NCBI GenBank assembly: GCA_028386065.3 | Contig: JAKUCV010001087.1 | Coordinates: 53,024 to 117,023 of the forward strand | Direction: 5' to 3' | Origin: Turnera subulata | Lineage: Eukaryota > Streptophyta > Magnoliopsida > Malpighiales > Passifloraceae | Length of the DNA stretch: 64,000 bases | Part shown: positions 32,962 to 44,227 of the stretch, piece after piece | How positions within the stretch are numbered: position 1 is the first letter of the stretch | Layout: each line of letters opens with the position of its first letter | The notes under the pieces: generated by a model | Databases searched by the model: none | The model's input: only the letters and a program-made list of their open reading frames with translations | What the model was told of the DNA's origin: nothing | Program-made: the position numbers and the translations under genes

Positions 32962-35445
32962 TCAGGATGCATCCTTTTGGGGCATAATTGATGCCTTTTG
33001 GTACCTTAGCTTTTCGATCTCTTTTGCAAGATAGTCCAGAGTTGTGTCAGTGACATGATTTGGTAAACAGCCTGCATCCAACATCATCTTTAAGAACTTA
33101 TATGCGTCTTTCAAACGGCCAGCCTTACTATGAACTTCAATCATAGTATTGTAAGTGACCACGTCAGGGTTTAACCCACTTTTCTTCATCTGCTCAAAAA
33201 GCTTGTTGGCTTCACTAATCCTGCCAGCCTTCCCCAGTGCATTAATCAGGGTATTGTACATAACTATGTCAAGATAACCTCCTTGCTCCATTAGATTATC
33301 TAAAACAGAACTGGCTAGATTGGCCCTCCCCATCTTTCCCAGCCCTTGAATTATCACATTGTACGTTGCTATATCTGCTGGGCAAACTTTTTCTCCCATT
33401 TCATCAAGTACAGCCCATGCCTCATTGAAATAGCCCCTCTTGACGAAAGAACTCATGATTGAATTGTAAGTGTAACTTACAGGGTTCACGCCCATATCGC
33501 TGAATATCTCAAATAATTTGCAAGCCAAGCTCAGTTTTCCCTTGGCCAAAAATATAGACAAGAATGTATTAAACATACCAGTATCAAAAGTGTCATCCCC
33601 TTTATCATGAACTCTTTGTCCCCTGGCCGGTGAAAATAACTGAGGAGAGGAGTCAGTAGCTTTCACCTGATTGGCCAAATGATCCATATGTGGAGATGAC
33701 GACCATTGATCTGTATAGACTGCAGAATTCTTCTCATCCTCAACCCTGCTACCATCTGAACCTTGGTTCTCTGATTCTGGGGAACCCATAAAACTCATAA
33801 TCCCGTGAAGGTTTCCTTTAGATGCAAACATAGATGTATAGTCTTCCCTTCTGCTTTGTGGATTTTTTAGTGAAGCCTCCAAATGCGCCTTCCATTTGAG
33901 CACCTCTGGTACAAGATTACCATCCCTTATGTGCTTCATTAACCTCTCTGTATAATCCGATCTACCATGTTTATAGAATGCAATCAAGAGTGATGTTACA
34001 GTAACCAGGTCAACAACGAATCCCCTCTCCTCCATTTCCTCCACCAACTGTAGTGCTTCCTCAATATGGCCCTCTCTACAGAGTAGGAGTACAATAATGC
34101 TGTAAGTAACAGCATCCACAAACTGGCCCTTCTTCTTCAGGTCATAAAACAAAGTATACGCAGCCTCCGCCCTTCCATTCCTACACAAACCATCAATCAA
34201 AATGTTGTATGTCCAACATGAGGCCCTCACTCCATCCTGAACCATCTGCTCAAACAGCTGACATGCTTCCATAACTTTCCTTGCTTTGAACATCCCGTTG
34301 AGAAGAGAATTATACACAATCGTATCTGGAACAAAGCCATTATACTGCATTTCGTTAAAAATCTTTGTCGCGTCATTCATTCGGTATGATCTAGTGCATC
34401 CCTGAATCAGAATTCGGTAAGTGAAGTTATCCGGTTCATGACCAGACACTTTTAATTCCTCGTATACAGCAAGTGCATCCTTCACCTTTCCGAGCAAGCA
34501 TAGCACACGAATTAGGCTATTGTAGGTGCACAAATCAGGAGCAAATGAACCAGAAGCCGAACTCTTTTCCTTCATTTCTTTAAAAAGCCTCAAAGAAGTA
34601 CCAAGATCACCCCAGCAACCTAAGGCATGAATGCAAATATTGTATCCCGCAGTATCCATCACAAAACCCTTATTTTCCCTCAGTTTATCAACAACCTTCT
34701 TAAATTCTTCCTTCCTATCCGCCTTTCTAAGTGCAACCAGCAATGCATTACAAGCAACAGAACCAGGGAGGGAAACACCAGCAACATCCCCTTCACTGGT
34801 TGAGCTGGAAGCCTCTAGAAGCTTAAAGAATATAGACAGGGCCAAAGTTATCTGCTTTTTCTTAGCCAATGCAACAATAACCGTATCATACATACGGGCA
34901 TTCAAATCAGCACCCAACTCTTCCATGTAATCAAGAATCCCAAGAGCAAAATCAATCTTACCGGACCGAATAGAGGAATCAAGCAAGAACTTATACGTCT
35001 CAGACCCAACAGCCACGCCATCATCCTTCATCAAATTCAGCAATCCAGGAACTTCCTCGAGGTAACCCGCGCAACACATGGTGCGAAACATGTGAGCGTA
35101 AGAGCGCGAGGAGTGTTTGTAGTTATGCCTGAGAGAACACCATTTGAAGAAATCGATCTTCTTGGAGCAGTCAAGCGAGGTTCTTCGCAGGATTTGGATG
35201 ACCAGAGATTCCGAGACCGGGATGGAATCCGGGTCCAGGTTTCGGGTGCCCGACGAGGAGAGAGTCTTGGTTAGAAACGCCACGAGGAGGATGTCACCCA
35301 TCTGGTGCGGTGGTGGTGATGATGATGTAGAGGACGAAAGAAGGGATTTTGGTTGGAACAATGTGGGGTTTGGTGGTGGGTTTTTAAGTGAGAATCCAAA
35401 AGATGAGTTCTTGAAGTTGTTGATTGATTTTACGCATCTTGTCAT
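32962..35445 (-). CDS. P-type pentatricopeptide repeat protein
   Basis: One intronless frame of 827 aa. The N-terminus is Ser/Pro-rich without acidic residues for about 45 residues, typical of organelle targeting. Many 35-residue PPR motifs follow in two blocks (for example TYNSLIRVLCLLGKVKDALA and MYNTLINALGKAGRISEANK), separated by a low-complexity acidic/Ser-rich linker around residues 540-630. No E, E+ or DYW editing domain is seen, so it is P-class: RNA binding for organelle transcript stability, splicing or translation. It resembles, from memory, Arabidopsis At4g01570, whose neighbour At4g01575 is a Kazal gene, matching the order here. A second in-frame Met occurs at residue 49 (QMGDILL). 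Confidence 0.9.
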   Translation of the reverse strand: MTRCVKSINNFKNSSFGFSLKNPPPNPTLFQPKSLLSSSTSSSPPPHQMGDILLVAFLTKTLSSSGTRNLDPDSIPVSESLVIQILRRTSLDCSKKIDFFKWCSLRHNYKHSSRSYAHMFRTMCCAGYLEEVPGLLNLMKDDGVAVGSETYKFLLDSSIRSGKIDFALGILDYMEELGADLNARMYDTVIVALAKKKQITLALSIFFKLLEASSSTSEGDVAGVSLPGSVACNALLVALRKADRKEEFKKVVDKLRENKGFVMDTAGYNICIHALGCWGDLGTSLRLFKEMKEKSSASGSFAPDLCTYNSLIRVLCLLGKVKDALAVYEELKVSGHEPDNFTYRILIQGCTRSYRMNDATKIFNEMQYNGFVPDTIVYNSLLNGMFKARKVMEACQLFEQMVQDGVRASCWTYNILIDGLCRNGRAEAAYTLFYDLKKKGQFVDAVTYSIIVLLLCREGHIEEALQLVEEMEERGFVVDLVTVTSLLIAFYKHGRSDYTERLMKHIRDGNLVPEVLKWKAHLEASLKNPQSRREDYTSMFASKGNLHGIMSFMGSPESENQGSDGSRVEDEKNSAVYTDQWSSSPHMDHLANQVKATDSSPQLFSPARGQRVHDKGDDTFDTGMFNTFLSIFLAKGKLSLACKLFEIFSDMGVNPVSYTYNSIMSSFVKRGYFNEAWAVLDEMGEKVCPADIATYNVIIQGLGKMGRANLASSVLDNLMEQGGYLDIVMYNTLINALGKAGRISEANKLFEQMKKSGLNPDVVTYNTMIEVHSKAGRLKDAYKFLKMMLDAGCLPNHVTDTTLDYLAKEIEKLRYQKASIMPQKDAS

Positions 35446-36383
35446 TTGAATTGCTTTTTCTCTTTGAAGTTAACAGTGAGACAGAGATTTTCAAGGATTG
35501 TAATAAGAAAAAAGTGTTCAAGATGACTAAGTGATTGTGTTCTTTCTGTCACGTGGCAGTGACAAAGAGGGATTTTGACTAAGAAACAGAGTGAATTCAG
35601 AGAGCAGAGTGAACTAGTTGAAGATTTAAGTGTCCTGCTCCTGACTCTTCAATAGCAGGCTAATAAGTAAGAAACAGCTCCCGCCATGAGGTAACTGACT
35701 TTAGCTACTTTTGGCCATAATCTTTTTAATTATGTAACATATAATTGAATTGTGTAGTTGGTCTTTTCACACTTTCAGTTTCAGGTTTTAGTTCTTCCGT
35801 GTTCAACCTTTATTTTCCTCTTTTTTGTATCAAAACTTTGGACAGGAATGTCTTGTTCTGTTCGTGGTGCTTGTGTTAGAGCTCATATCATTTCAAGATG
35901 ATCTTACGATAGAACGTAGGAAGAACATTTTTTTATAGCCTATAACATCAAACCAAAGGAGAATATGCAAACCAAAGGAGAATATGATCCTATATTCAAG
36001 AAGCATTCAAGCACACAAAGGAAGTTTTTTTCACGTGGTTGGCATTTTTCTCTTTGCAAATTGAGCTTACTATGTTCACAACAACCCACCAAAAGAATAG
36101 CAATAGAGCTTGAAAAGTTAGCATCCTATTGCTTCATAATGGGAAATAACTCACTGAAGCTTTTGACATATAATTTTTCACATTCCACATGCACACTGTA
36201 TAATTTGACCAAATCTAATTTGGAATTAAGTATTAGATTCTTCCGGGGGAAAATAAAATCATGGGTCATGTCGCCTTCCACTTTCCAAGGTGCTGCTCGG
36301 TTGTTGAAATATTCCATCAACTCAAGAAACAAGCATAATCTCGCTGTCAATTGAGATTCAATTAAAAGAAAGATTTACATTGG
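35446..36383. other. PPR promoter and intergenic DNA
   Basis: Includes a direct duplication of 'aaaccaaaggagaatatg' near 35950-35985. Segment 36030-36310 is a diverged partner of 40060-40390 upstream of the second transporter. No gene is supported. Confidence 0.4.
35550..35557. promoter_or_regulatory. G-box CACGTGGC
   Basis: ACGT-core element about 105 bp upstream (minus-strand sense) of the PPR start codon; binding by bZIP/bHLH factors is possible. Confidence 0.3.
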
Positions 36384-36732
36384 TGGTGTTTGGTATAAAA
36401 AAATATTTAGAAAGTTTTGTGGAGAAATAAGATTTTGGTATTTGGTTGATTTTGGAAAGTAAGATTTTTGGAAACCTCACTTATATCATGAGAGTGAATC
36501 CAATTTTAGACAATGAGAAAGTTACATTCTTACGTCTCTATGCAAATGTTATTTTATTATATAAACTTTATCTCTCAACTTTTTTAAAATGGACAAATAA
36601 AAAGAAAAAGAAAATTGATTTTCAACCAAACATAAGAATTTCTCATTCTCAAAGAATCACTCTCCCAAGAAAGTCATTTTCCTAAGAGAATGATTCTGAA
36701 GAAAAAATTACATTCCTAATACTAAACGGCAT
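36384..36732. mobile_element. MITE-like element
   Basis: About 350 bp beginning GGTGTTTGGTAT and ending ATACTAAACGGC, imperfect inverse complements (9 of 12). The interior has GAGAATGATTCT-type motifs seen in many plant MITEs. No clear target duplication was identified. Confidence 0.4.
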
Positions 36733-37087
36733 AGTTAAAGCTACCGTCAACTGGAAGGCAATTCCTTTTTATTTTTATTGATTAACAACTGCGAGACGTC
36801 AATTCAACATGGATGCTGATAATGCATGCATGATTGCAGCTCAGCATTGGATTCTGTAACCTCAAGTCCCTGCTCCTGCCACTGAAGTAAAACAACGCAT
36901 AAACCATAATGGGATTAAATTAATTAGTACAAAATTGGACAGTTAACCACGAGTCCTAAATGCACTTACTATTGGTTAGTTTAATCGTGTCCCACTTTTT
37001 GGCGGGTCAATATATAGGAGCTAATAATCATCAGTTTCTCTGCACTCTGCTTATTAGGAAGCAAAGAGCAACTAACTGCAACACAAA

Positions 37088-38740
37088 ATGACAGATATGA
37101 GTCATAGAGAGCAATGCAAGCCTGTTTTTATAATGCTGTTGGTTAATGTGTCATTTGGGATAGTGAATGTGCTTTCTAAGGAGATGGTTGACAGAGGAAT
37201 GAACCATATGGCTATCGCTGCATACAGGCAATCACTTGCCTTCAGTTTACTGGCACCTTTTGCCTATTACTGGGAAAGGTAATAGCTTCATTTTAAGAAA
37301 ATCTTTGACACATCAGCTCAAACTTGTCATAAATATGAGTGCTTTTGCTTTCACCCAGGTGCAATTGTTGGCCATGTTAACCAGCTTGAAAGACTTTTTT
37401 CCTCTCTTTATATTATGCAAGTTTGATTCCTTCCAACCCTTTAATGTTGGGGTCCTGTTGCAGGAAAATTAGACCCAAACTTACAGCTCCAGTCGTATGC
37501 TATCTCTTCTTTGGTGCTCTTATAGGGTAAGTTAAAATTACCCTTTATTATATCAAGTTCTATTTCCATAACTGTTGTTTAGCAGAAGCAATATACCTTT
37601 CAGGTCGACATTGCAACAGTACTTCTACCTCTTGGGACTCAAGCAAACGTCTCCTACTTTTGCAAGTGCCTTCCTCAACACTGTACCTGTAAACACTTTC
37701 GTAATAGCAATAATATTACGGTAAGCATAAGCAGAGACAGTATTGTAATTTGTTTACCAACTGAAAACGATGTTTCCCAGTGATATTAATGGAGTTATAC
37801 TCTTTCCAGGGAAGAAAAAGTGAAGCTGAAGAGCAAGGCAGGAAAGGCCAAGGTGTTGGGTGCGCTTATTTGCATGGCTGGAACAATGGTATTAATCCTT
37901 TATAAAGGAATTCCACTAACCAGAACACACCCATTAGCCACCGAAACTAACATCAAAGCCGGCAAGGGAAAAGAATCATGGGTTTTGGGTTCCATATTTG
38001 TGGTAGCAGCCAGCCTCACTTGGTCCACATGGTTCATCATACAGGGAAAGATTAGCAAAAGGTATCCATGCCAATTTTCCAGCACCGCCATTTTAGCCTT
38101 CTTTGCTGCTATCCAGTCTGCTGTATTAGGCTTAATAATCCAAAGGGATGCATCCGTTTGGATGCTGAAGGGAGAAGTGGAGTTTATAGGCATCCCTTTT
38201 GCCGTAAGTAGTATGCTTATGAATATATTCGATTGCTTGCTTCCACTAATTTAAAAGACCTGTAAGCTATTTGTTTCATGTGAATACAGGGAATGGTTGG
38301 ATCAGGGTTATGCTATGTGGGGATGTCATGGTGTGTCAAACAAAGGGGTCCAGTTTTCACAGCTGCTTTCACCCCTTTGAACCAGATTTTTTCTGCCATA
38401 TTTGACTTGGCTTTCCTGCACCAACAAATTTACCTTGGAAGGTTTGTTCCTTTACTTTTTTTTTTTTCTTTTTCTTTATCATAGCATCTAACCAATAAGG
38501 TCAGATATATACATCCAACCTGCAGTTTCTATTATTCTTGACCTTCATGTGTTCTCTTTGATAATTTACAGTGTTCTGGGGTCCCTGCTTGTTGTAATTG
38601 GTCTGTATATTCTCCTGTGGGGTAAAAGCTGCGAGGAAGAGAAATGCGAGGTAAAGCAACCTCAGCCTACCACGAAGGCAGATGAAAATGAAAACCATGA
38701 TGCAGAATCACAACTTCCAGCAGTACCAATTCGTCTGTGA
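37088..38740 (+). CDS. WAT1-related (EamA) transporter, copy 1
   Basis: Six exons: 37088-37278, 37464-37526, 37604-37720, 37810-38203, 38290-38441, 38572-38740; 361 aa. A plant drug/metabolite transporter of the UMAMIT/WAT1 group with two EamA repeats and about ten predicted membrane segments. Family features are NVSFGIVNVLSKEMVD..GMN in the first helices, YRQSLAFSLLAPFAYYWER at the first exon end, FLNTVPVNTFVIA, and RGPVFTAAFTPLNQIFSAIFD in the second repeat. The C-terminal tail is acidic/polar. Members move amino acids or auxin across plasma membrane or tonoplast; the substrate here is unknown. Paralogue of 40722-42258. Confidence 0.88.
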
Positions 38741-39180
38741 AATCCAACTCGCAATGATATCCGAACCCATTGGTTTTAGCCACCAAAGTTAGTGGTGCAA
38801 ACTGTACAAAATCTTTGAAATCTAATTGAACAAGTGTCTAGCAAGTGCTTGTTAGAAAACGTCGGCAGGGTAAATGACTTGGCAGTCATTGTCCGAATTT
38901 GGGTATCCAATTAGCTGAAATAGTGCTGGTAGTACTGCCACAGTTTACACACGAGGACCTCAATGAAATAATGTTGTTATAATTATTAACTCAAGTATCT
39001 GAAGTGGAAGTCCAGTTTAACTATTAGATTCTGGTGGGATTCCGATTCATTCCTTATCTTCCTTGATTTGACGACTAATTCGGTTTTAATAGCCTACTAC
39101 TGGGTTTAAAAAAAAAAAAAATAGCCTACTACTGGGAAAGGTATATAATCATAGGATGTGAAGGCTTTAGGCTCTATTAA
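38741..39180. other. 3' UTR and intergenic
   Basis: AT-rich, with an A-run at 39107-39120 placed between two copies of 'tagcctactactggg'. Confidence 0.4.
39124..39143 (+). pseudogene. Relic of a WAT1 first-exon end
   Basis: Twenty bases (GCCTACTACTGGGAAAGGTA) identical to the 3' end of exon 1 plus splice donor of the downstream WAT1 gene (about 40891-40910). A shorter copy lies at about 39091-39104. Probably a scrap of an extra tandem copy. Confidence 0.4.
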
Positions 39181-39194
39181 AGAAAAATTATGAA

Positions 39195-39340
39195 GCAACC
39201 GGTTGGCCTAGGTGGTAAATTATTTGGTTCCATTTAGGTGAGGTTTCGAATTTGAGACAGAGTCCTCTTATATACAGCAAATTGGAAGGTTCACCCACTC
39301 TACTGCACGACCTATGTAATTAGATAGAACTCCCAAAACC
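39195..39340 (+). mobile_element. SINE-like insertion with target duplication
   Basis: A 146-bp segment with a tRNA-like A box (TTGGCCTAGGTGG) and B box (GGTTTCGAATT), the layout of plant tRNA-derived SINE heads. It is flanked by AGAAAAATTATGAA (39181-39194) and AGAAAAAGTTATGAA (39341-39355), a 14-15 bp duplication with one base difference. Confidence 0.6.
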
Positions 39341-39355
39341 AGAAAAAGTTATGAA

Positions 39356-40721
39356 AGGCCGAGTAAGTCTTGACCCTTGGTTAGACTCGGCCGAAGTCCA
39401 ATCGCTACCAAAAGATGATCCTTGGACAGTTTTTAGTTAAGTTGGGTTAGCTCTCTTTCCATTATTACAGTAAAAAAGGCCCAGATCACTATACATTCTC
39501 AGTCCTTGTTTTGAAGGCCCAGTTTTACGTTGCGCGACTCTCTCTACTTTGCAAGAAAAACTTTAGACAATCAAATTATTTCTTTCTTGGGCCCAATCGA
39601 ATTAATTTTTAACTTTCCATGTCCTTTTGGGCCCTTTATTGGATCATTAACATTTGGGATGGAATGGAACAGTTTTGGTGGATTGACAGTGTAAGTAATG
39701 CCATGCCGACAAATGCTGTCTAAAACTTTACCTTTGATGTTGAAGCTGATTAAAAAGTTAAAATACCTTCGGTCTTTAGTGGGCTTATGCTTATTCCCGT
39801 GTTCAAAATGATTAAGTTGATTGAATAGACAGTGTTAGTTGAACTTATGCGCGCGCACTTTCAGTTCATGACTTCATGTAATGTACCCTATGCCGCATAG
39901 GGCTGGCTATACCACTATATGTGGCCTGGTTCTCTTACAACCACATGACTGGCAATCAAGATTTCTCCAGGAATATACCACTATTAGAAAGAGTTACTGT
40001 AATTGAACCAAAAGAAAATTATTCTGATGAAAAGGTGTTATTCAAGATTTCCCCGTGTGGGGGCATTTTCTTTCCTCAAATTGAGCTTATTTATTGATGC
40101 ATGCATGAGGGAATACATAGAAAAAGAAAAAAAGAAGTGAAATATTTCATCTTTAACACAATTTACAGCTACCCAGCATCACATAATTACTACATACTGG
40201 AAATAATTCACTTCTAAGATTTGACATATTGTTCTGCCATTGGGTGTGGTAATGGTAGGAACTGGTCAATCTTTATTTGGCGAGGAGAAGTATTAGATGC
40301 TTCTCCCCTGAAAAAGGATGTATGGTTGTGTCATGTCTGCCAGTGCCTCCCATTTTACAAGATGCTGGTTGGTTCGTGAAAAATCTATTTACATAAGATC
40401 AGTAGCAGAAAGTATAAAGGTTTAACCCTCTAACTAATACTGCCAGCATTGGATCTTTGAGGTCAGGGTATGATGATGCATTGCATTTAGCATCACATGA
40501 GAGATTCTGTGATAACGCGAGAACTTTCATCCTTCCTGTTAAAGAAGGCAGAATATGAATATCATCTCAATTCGACCAGTATATATAACTTTTGAGTATT
40601 TTAATCATTTCCTTCCCCTTCTGCTTGCCTATTTATAGAAGCAGCTTATCTTTGCCTGCAATGTGATTTATAGAAAGATTCCAGTAGGCAAGAGCAATTG
40701 CCTGCACTGAGCTTGATAATC
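39356..40721. other. Intergenic, promoter of second WAT1 gene
   Basis: No gene. 40060-40390 is related to 36030-36310, so the tandem duplication included several hundred bp of upstream DNA. Confidence 0.4.
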
Positions 40722-42258
40722 ATGAGTTGCTGTGGGCGGCAATGCAAGCCTGTTGTTGCTATGGTTGTGATCAATCTGGCCTTTGGAATAGTAAATGTGG
40801 TCCTTAAGAAGATAATCGACGGAGAAGTAAACAGCATGGCCATCGTTGCATACAGACAAGCAATTGGCTTTGGTTTACTGGCTCCTTTTGCCTACTACTG
40901 GGAAAGGTAATAGGATCAGCTTAAATTTTGTCCCCAGAGTGCTCATCTCCGCTCAGTTTAATTGTTGATTATGTTATTCTTTTCTTGCAGGAAAAGTAGA
41001 CCCAGGCTTACAGCTCCAATCTTATGCTACCTCTTCCTTGGTGCTCTTCTCGGGTAGGTTAAAATTACCCTGAAGTAATGTGTTCTGCTAATGGTCTAAA
41101 GCCTTTAACTCTTCTCGTGCATATCTTTCAGATTGACATTCTCGCAATACTTATTCCTTATGGGTCTCAAGTACACATCTGCTACCTTGTCATGTGCCTT
41201 CCTTAACACTGTGCCTGTAAACACTTTTATAATAGCATTAACACTTGGGTAAGTGCCAGTGAAAAGAATAGTTGATTTGTTTATTGATTGGAAAATGGTG
41301 CTGATTAGAATTGGACTGTTTCCAGTTTAGAGAAAGTCCACCCGAAGACCAAGGCTGGAAGTGCTAAGGTGTTGGGTGCGCTTATTTGCGTGGCTGGAAT
41401 AATATTATTAGTCCTTTATAAGGGAATCCCATTATCCGGCACACACTCAACTGCCACAGAAACTGGCATCACAGGAGGCAACAAGCCAGAAAAGTGGGCT
41501 TTTGGCACCATACTTCTGATGGCAGGCGCCCTAATGTGGTCTTCATGGTTCATCATACAAGCAAAAGTTGGGAGCAGATATCCATGCCAATATTCCAGTA
41601 CCGCTATTGTGTCATTCTTTGCTGCTATCCAGTCTGCTGTCTTAGGTTTTATAATCCAAAGGGATGCATCTCGCTGGATCCTGAAGGGAGAACTTGACAT
41701 TATAGGCGTTCTTTATACTGTGAGTATTACTTCTAACAAATATGTTGCTTACTCAAGTTAAAACTGGAAGGAAGGTTTTCCTTGCAGCTTCATTGCTTCC
41801 ATGGCCTTAAAAGTCCAGTAAGCTATTTGCGGCATGTGGATACAGGGCATAGTTGGATCAGGCTTGTGCTATGTGGGGATGTCATGGTGTGTCAAACAAA
41901 GGGGTCCGGTTTTCACAGCTGCTTTCACCCCTTTGACACAGATATTTGCTGCCATATTTGACTTCTCTATCCTGCATGAACAAATTTACCTTGGAAGGTT
42001 GTTTCCTTGTAGTATCTAACTCGGTTTCTATTCAACTGCAGTTTCTTTTGTCCGCTGACCTATATATGCTTTATATTGATAATGAACAGTGTTCTGGGAT
42101 CAGTGCTTGTTGTAGTTGGCCTGTATGCTCTCCTGTGGGGTAAAAGCTATGAGGAACAGGAATCTGCAGTGAAGCAACCTCAGCCTACCACGAAGGGAGA
42201 TGATAATTATGACACAGAATCGCAAGGATCAGTAGTCATCAGCACGTCAAGTGCATGA
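40722..42258 (+). CDS. WAT1-related (EamA) transporter, copy 2
   Basis: Six exons: 40722-40906, 40991-41053, 41132-41248, 41326-41719, 41846-41997, 42090-42258; 359 aa. Exons 2 to 6 have exactly the same lengths as copy 1 (63, 117, 394, 152, 169 nt). Two EamA repeats; conserved NLAFGIVNVVLKKIID, YRQAIGFGLLAPFAYYWER, FLNTVPVNTFIIA, RGPVFTAAFTPLTQIFAAIFD. The ATG at 40722 is preferred over upstream in-frame TTG codons. Divergence from copy 1 is greatest in the N-terminus and the 41440-41530 loop. Confidence 0.88.
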
Positions 42259-43291
42259 AACCCAATTCACAATTATAATAAAATCTATTTACACCAAATT
42301 TTGTGGCATGAGGCTGCTCAAGGCAGATATGTAAGCTAATAAAATTCCTAAGTAGCATGTCTACTTTCCTAGTGAAAAAAATGTAGAAATTGCAGTAAAA
42401 TATTCTGCAGTCATTGGCCAATATATACTTATAGCTGAATTACTATTTGGTTTCAGCGAAGGAATATTCTCGAGTTTATATGAATAGGGTGGGATTCATT
42501 TTCACTGAGCAATTGAATAGCGAAAGGCACTTCTGAAATTGAGATTGTGATCTTGAAGCTTTTGACAATTACCAGCCCCACCACCTGAACTCCATTTCAT
42601 AAATTTCACTCCCTAAAGTTGTTCTCTGCGGTTGCAATTAATAAAAAGGCCGGATAAACCTTGATGTTATTGTACTGGTATAACATAAAGTTGTTCTTGA
42701 TCTTTTCTTTGGAGTCAGCATCGAACCACTGTATTGGTACAGAAGCTATTTTGATAGATACTGTTGGTTCGCTGAAAAACATTATGCAGAGCTTGACCTG
42801 GATGTTGTGGTTAGTTGAAATATGATGGTGTACGATGATGGATGAGTTTTCTTGTTTCATGGTATTGTAAACATAAACTACAAGTTCTTCCACAAAACTC
42901 TGCTTTCTTCCTCTTTATGGCCAAAAGCTGTGGGCCATTGCTTCACATTAACAAGAATCCTTGTTTCATCACAATCTCTTACTTACCGAGGCAGGGAAAG
43001 TTAAGGGAAAAAAATGGCTGAAAAAGAACAAGAGAAAAGCCAGTAGAAATGGGTATACTGTACATTCAAATTGCTTTCAAGAGACAACTCTAATCTAAGT
43101 AGACTCAACCCTATTCAAATTGGATTATTCAAAATCCTGTGTACTTCTGGATGACAGGCTAGACTGAAAAGAACAAAAAATGTTCCTCTACAGGACAAAT
43201 CTAAGAAGGCCCTTCTGGCCTACAAAAAAAACTGCCATCAGATTTACAAGCTCTGGAGATCCTTGACCTCCCTTCTCTTTTGATGTAAATC
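42259..43291. other. Intergenic
   Basis: 3' regions of the flanking convergent genes. A minus-strand frame at 42606-42893 shows no domain. Confidence 0.4.
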
Positions 43292-44227
43292 CTATCTCTC
43301 TAATTTCTCATATTCCAAATGCCACCTGGTAATCCGAATAGACACCTTCTTCACCAGATGAAGGCAAATCAACACAAGTATACCCACATAAGCTGCAACC
43401 TGCGAAACCGTTTGCTCAGGACAGTATCTTACAAGGTAAACACAATCCATAGTAATCAATATCCAACCCAAAGTTTCCAACAACGACTTCACCTGCGTTA
43501 CAGTACTCCTATGCTCTTCACTCATCCTACCTACAACTCTCAAACAAAGAGCACCCACAACCACAAATGTCGTCACCGACCATCCCCTGTAGGCGATCAA
43601 CCTTCCACCCACGACCAAAACCTCTCTTCTACACACACAAGACGGGCACTCCCCGGAAAATGCAGAAGAAACCAAAGCGTCAAAGCCAGTATAGTAGGGC
43701 AGGATAACAGAGTCCAGGTACATGCTCGCGTGAAGAATCCCAGAAACGGTGGATGTTTCGAATAATGCATACCTGACATCATTATCCACCCCATTATCGA
43801 AAGTAAGGGACGATGCCTGAAGCAGCAGAAGAATAGCAGGACCAATGTGAGAGACAGGAAAAAGGGTATTGATCCTGGAACCTTTAGCTAGTGCTAGAAG
43901 TATTAGCGGGAGAAAGATTGGACCGGAGGGTAGGAAGTATCTTTTTGATCGGCTGGTTTGCCCTCTTCTACACATATCAATCACCGCAAACGCGAGTGTC
44001 GTCAGGTATGAAGCTGAAGCAACGAGGAGCACTAGAATATCCACATAAGCTGGATAGTTACCGGCATAGCTGCTGTCACAGAAGTAATGGTAAGGGCAGT
44101 TGATTGGATCCAATGTGTCTTCCACTTGCCATTTTAAACATTTGAAGAAGCTTATCCGGGTATCTTCCAAATCCCATCTGGGTTGTAAAGCCGGAATCTT
44201 TTGGTACAAGAGGTGGTGGAGGTTCAT
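43292..44227 (-). CDS. Uncharacterised multi-pass plant membrane protein
   Basis: Single-exon frame of 311 aa. I do not recognise a named family. Near the N-terminus a Cys-rich segment (DPINCPYHYFCDSSYAGNYP) precedes about seven hydrophobic segments, including VDILVLLVASASYLTTLAFA, FLPLILLALAKG and AAYVGILVLICLHLV. There is a CPSCVCRR motif in a loop near residue 205. The C-terminus is charged and probably cytosolic (RITRWHLEYEKLER). Plain codon use and length argue that it is a real gene; the function is unknown. Confidence 0.72.
   Translation of the reverse strand: MNLHHLLYQKIPALQPRWDLEDTRISFFKCLKWQVEDTLDPINCPYHYFCDSSYAGNYPAYVDILVLLVASASYLTTLAFAVIDMCRRGQTSRSKRYFLPSGPIFLPLILLALAKGSRINTLFPVSHIGPAILLLLQASSLTFDNGVDNDVRYALFETSTVSGILHASMYLDSVILPYYTGFDALVSSAFSGECPSCVCRREVLVVGGRLIAYRGWSVTTFVVVGALCLRVVGRMSEEHRSTVTQVKSLLETLGWILITMDCVYLVRYCPEQTVSQVAAYVGILVLICLHLVKKVSIRITRWHLEYEKLER

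Noticed and set aside
43319..43765. 148-codon plus-strand frame opposite the membrane protein gene
   Set aside because: Antisense shadow; the minus strand gives a continuous hydrophobic protein, the plus strand a His/Asn/Thr-rich product without domain.
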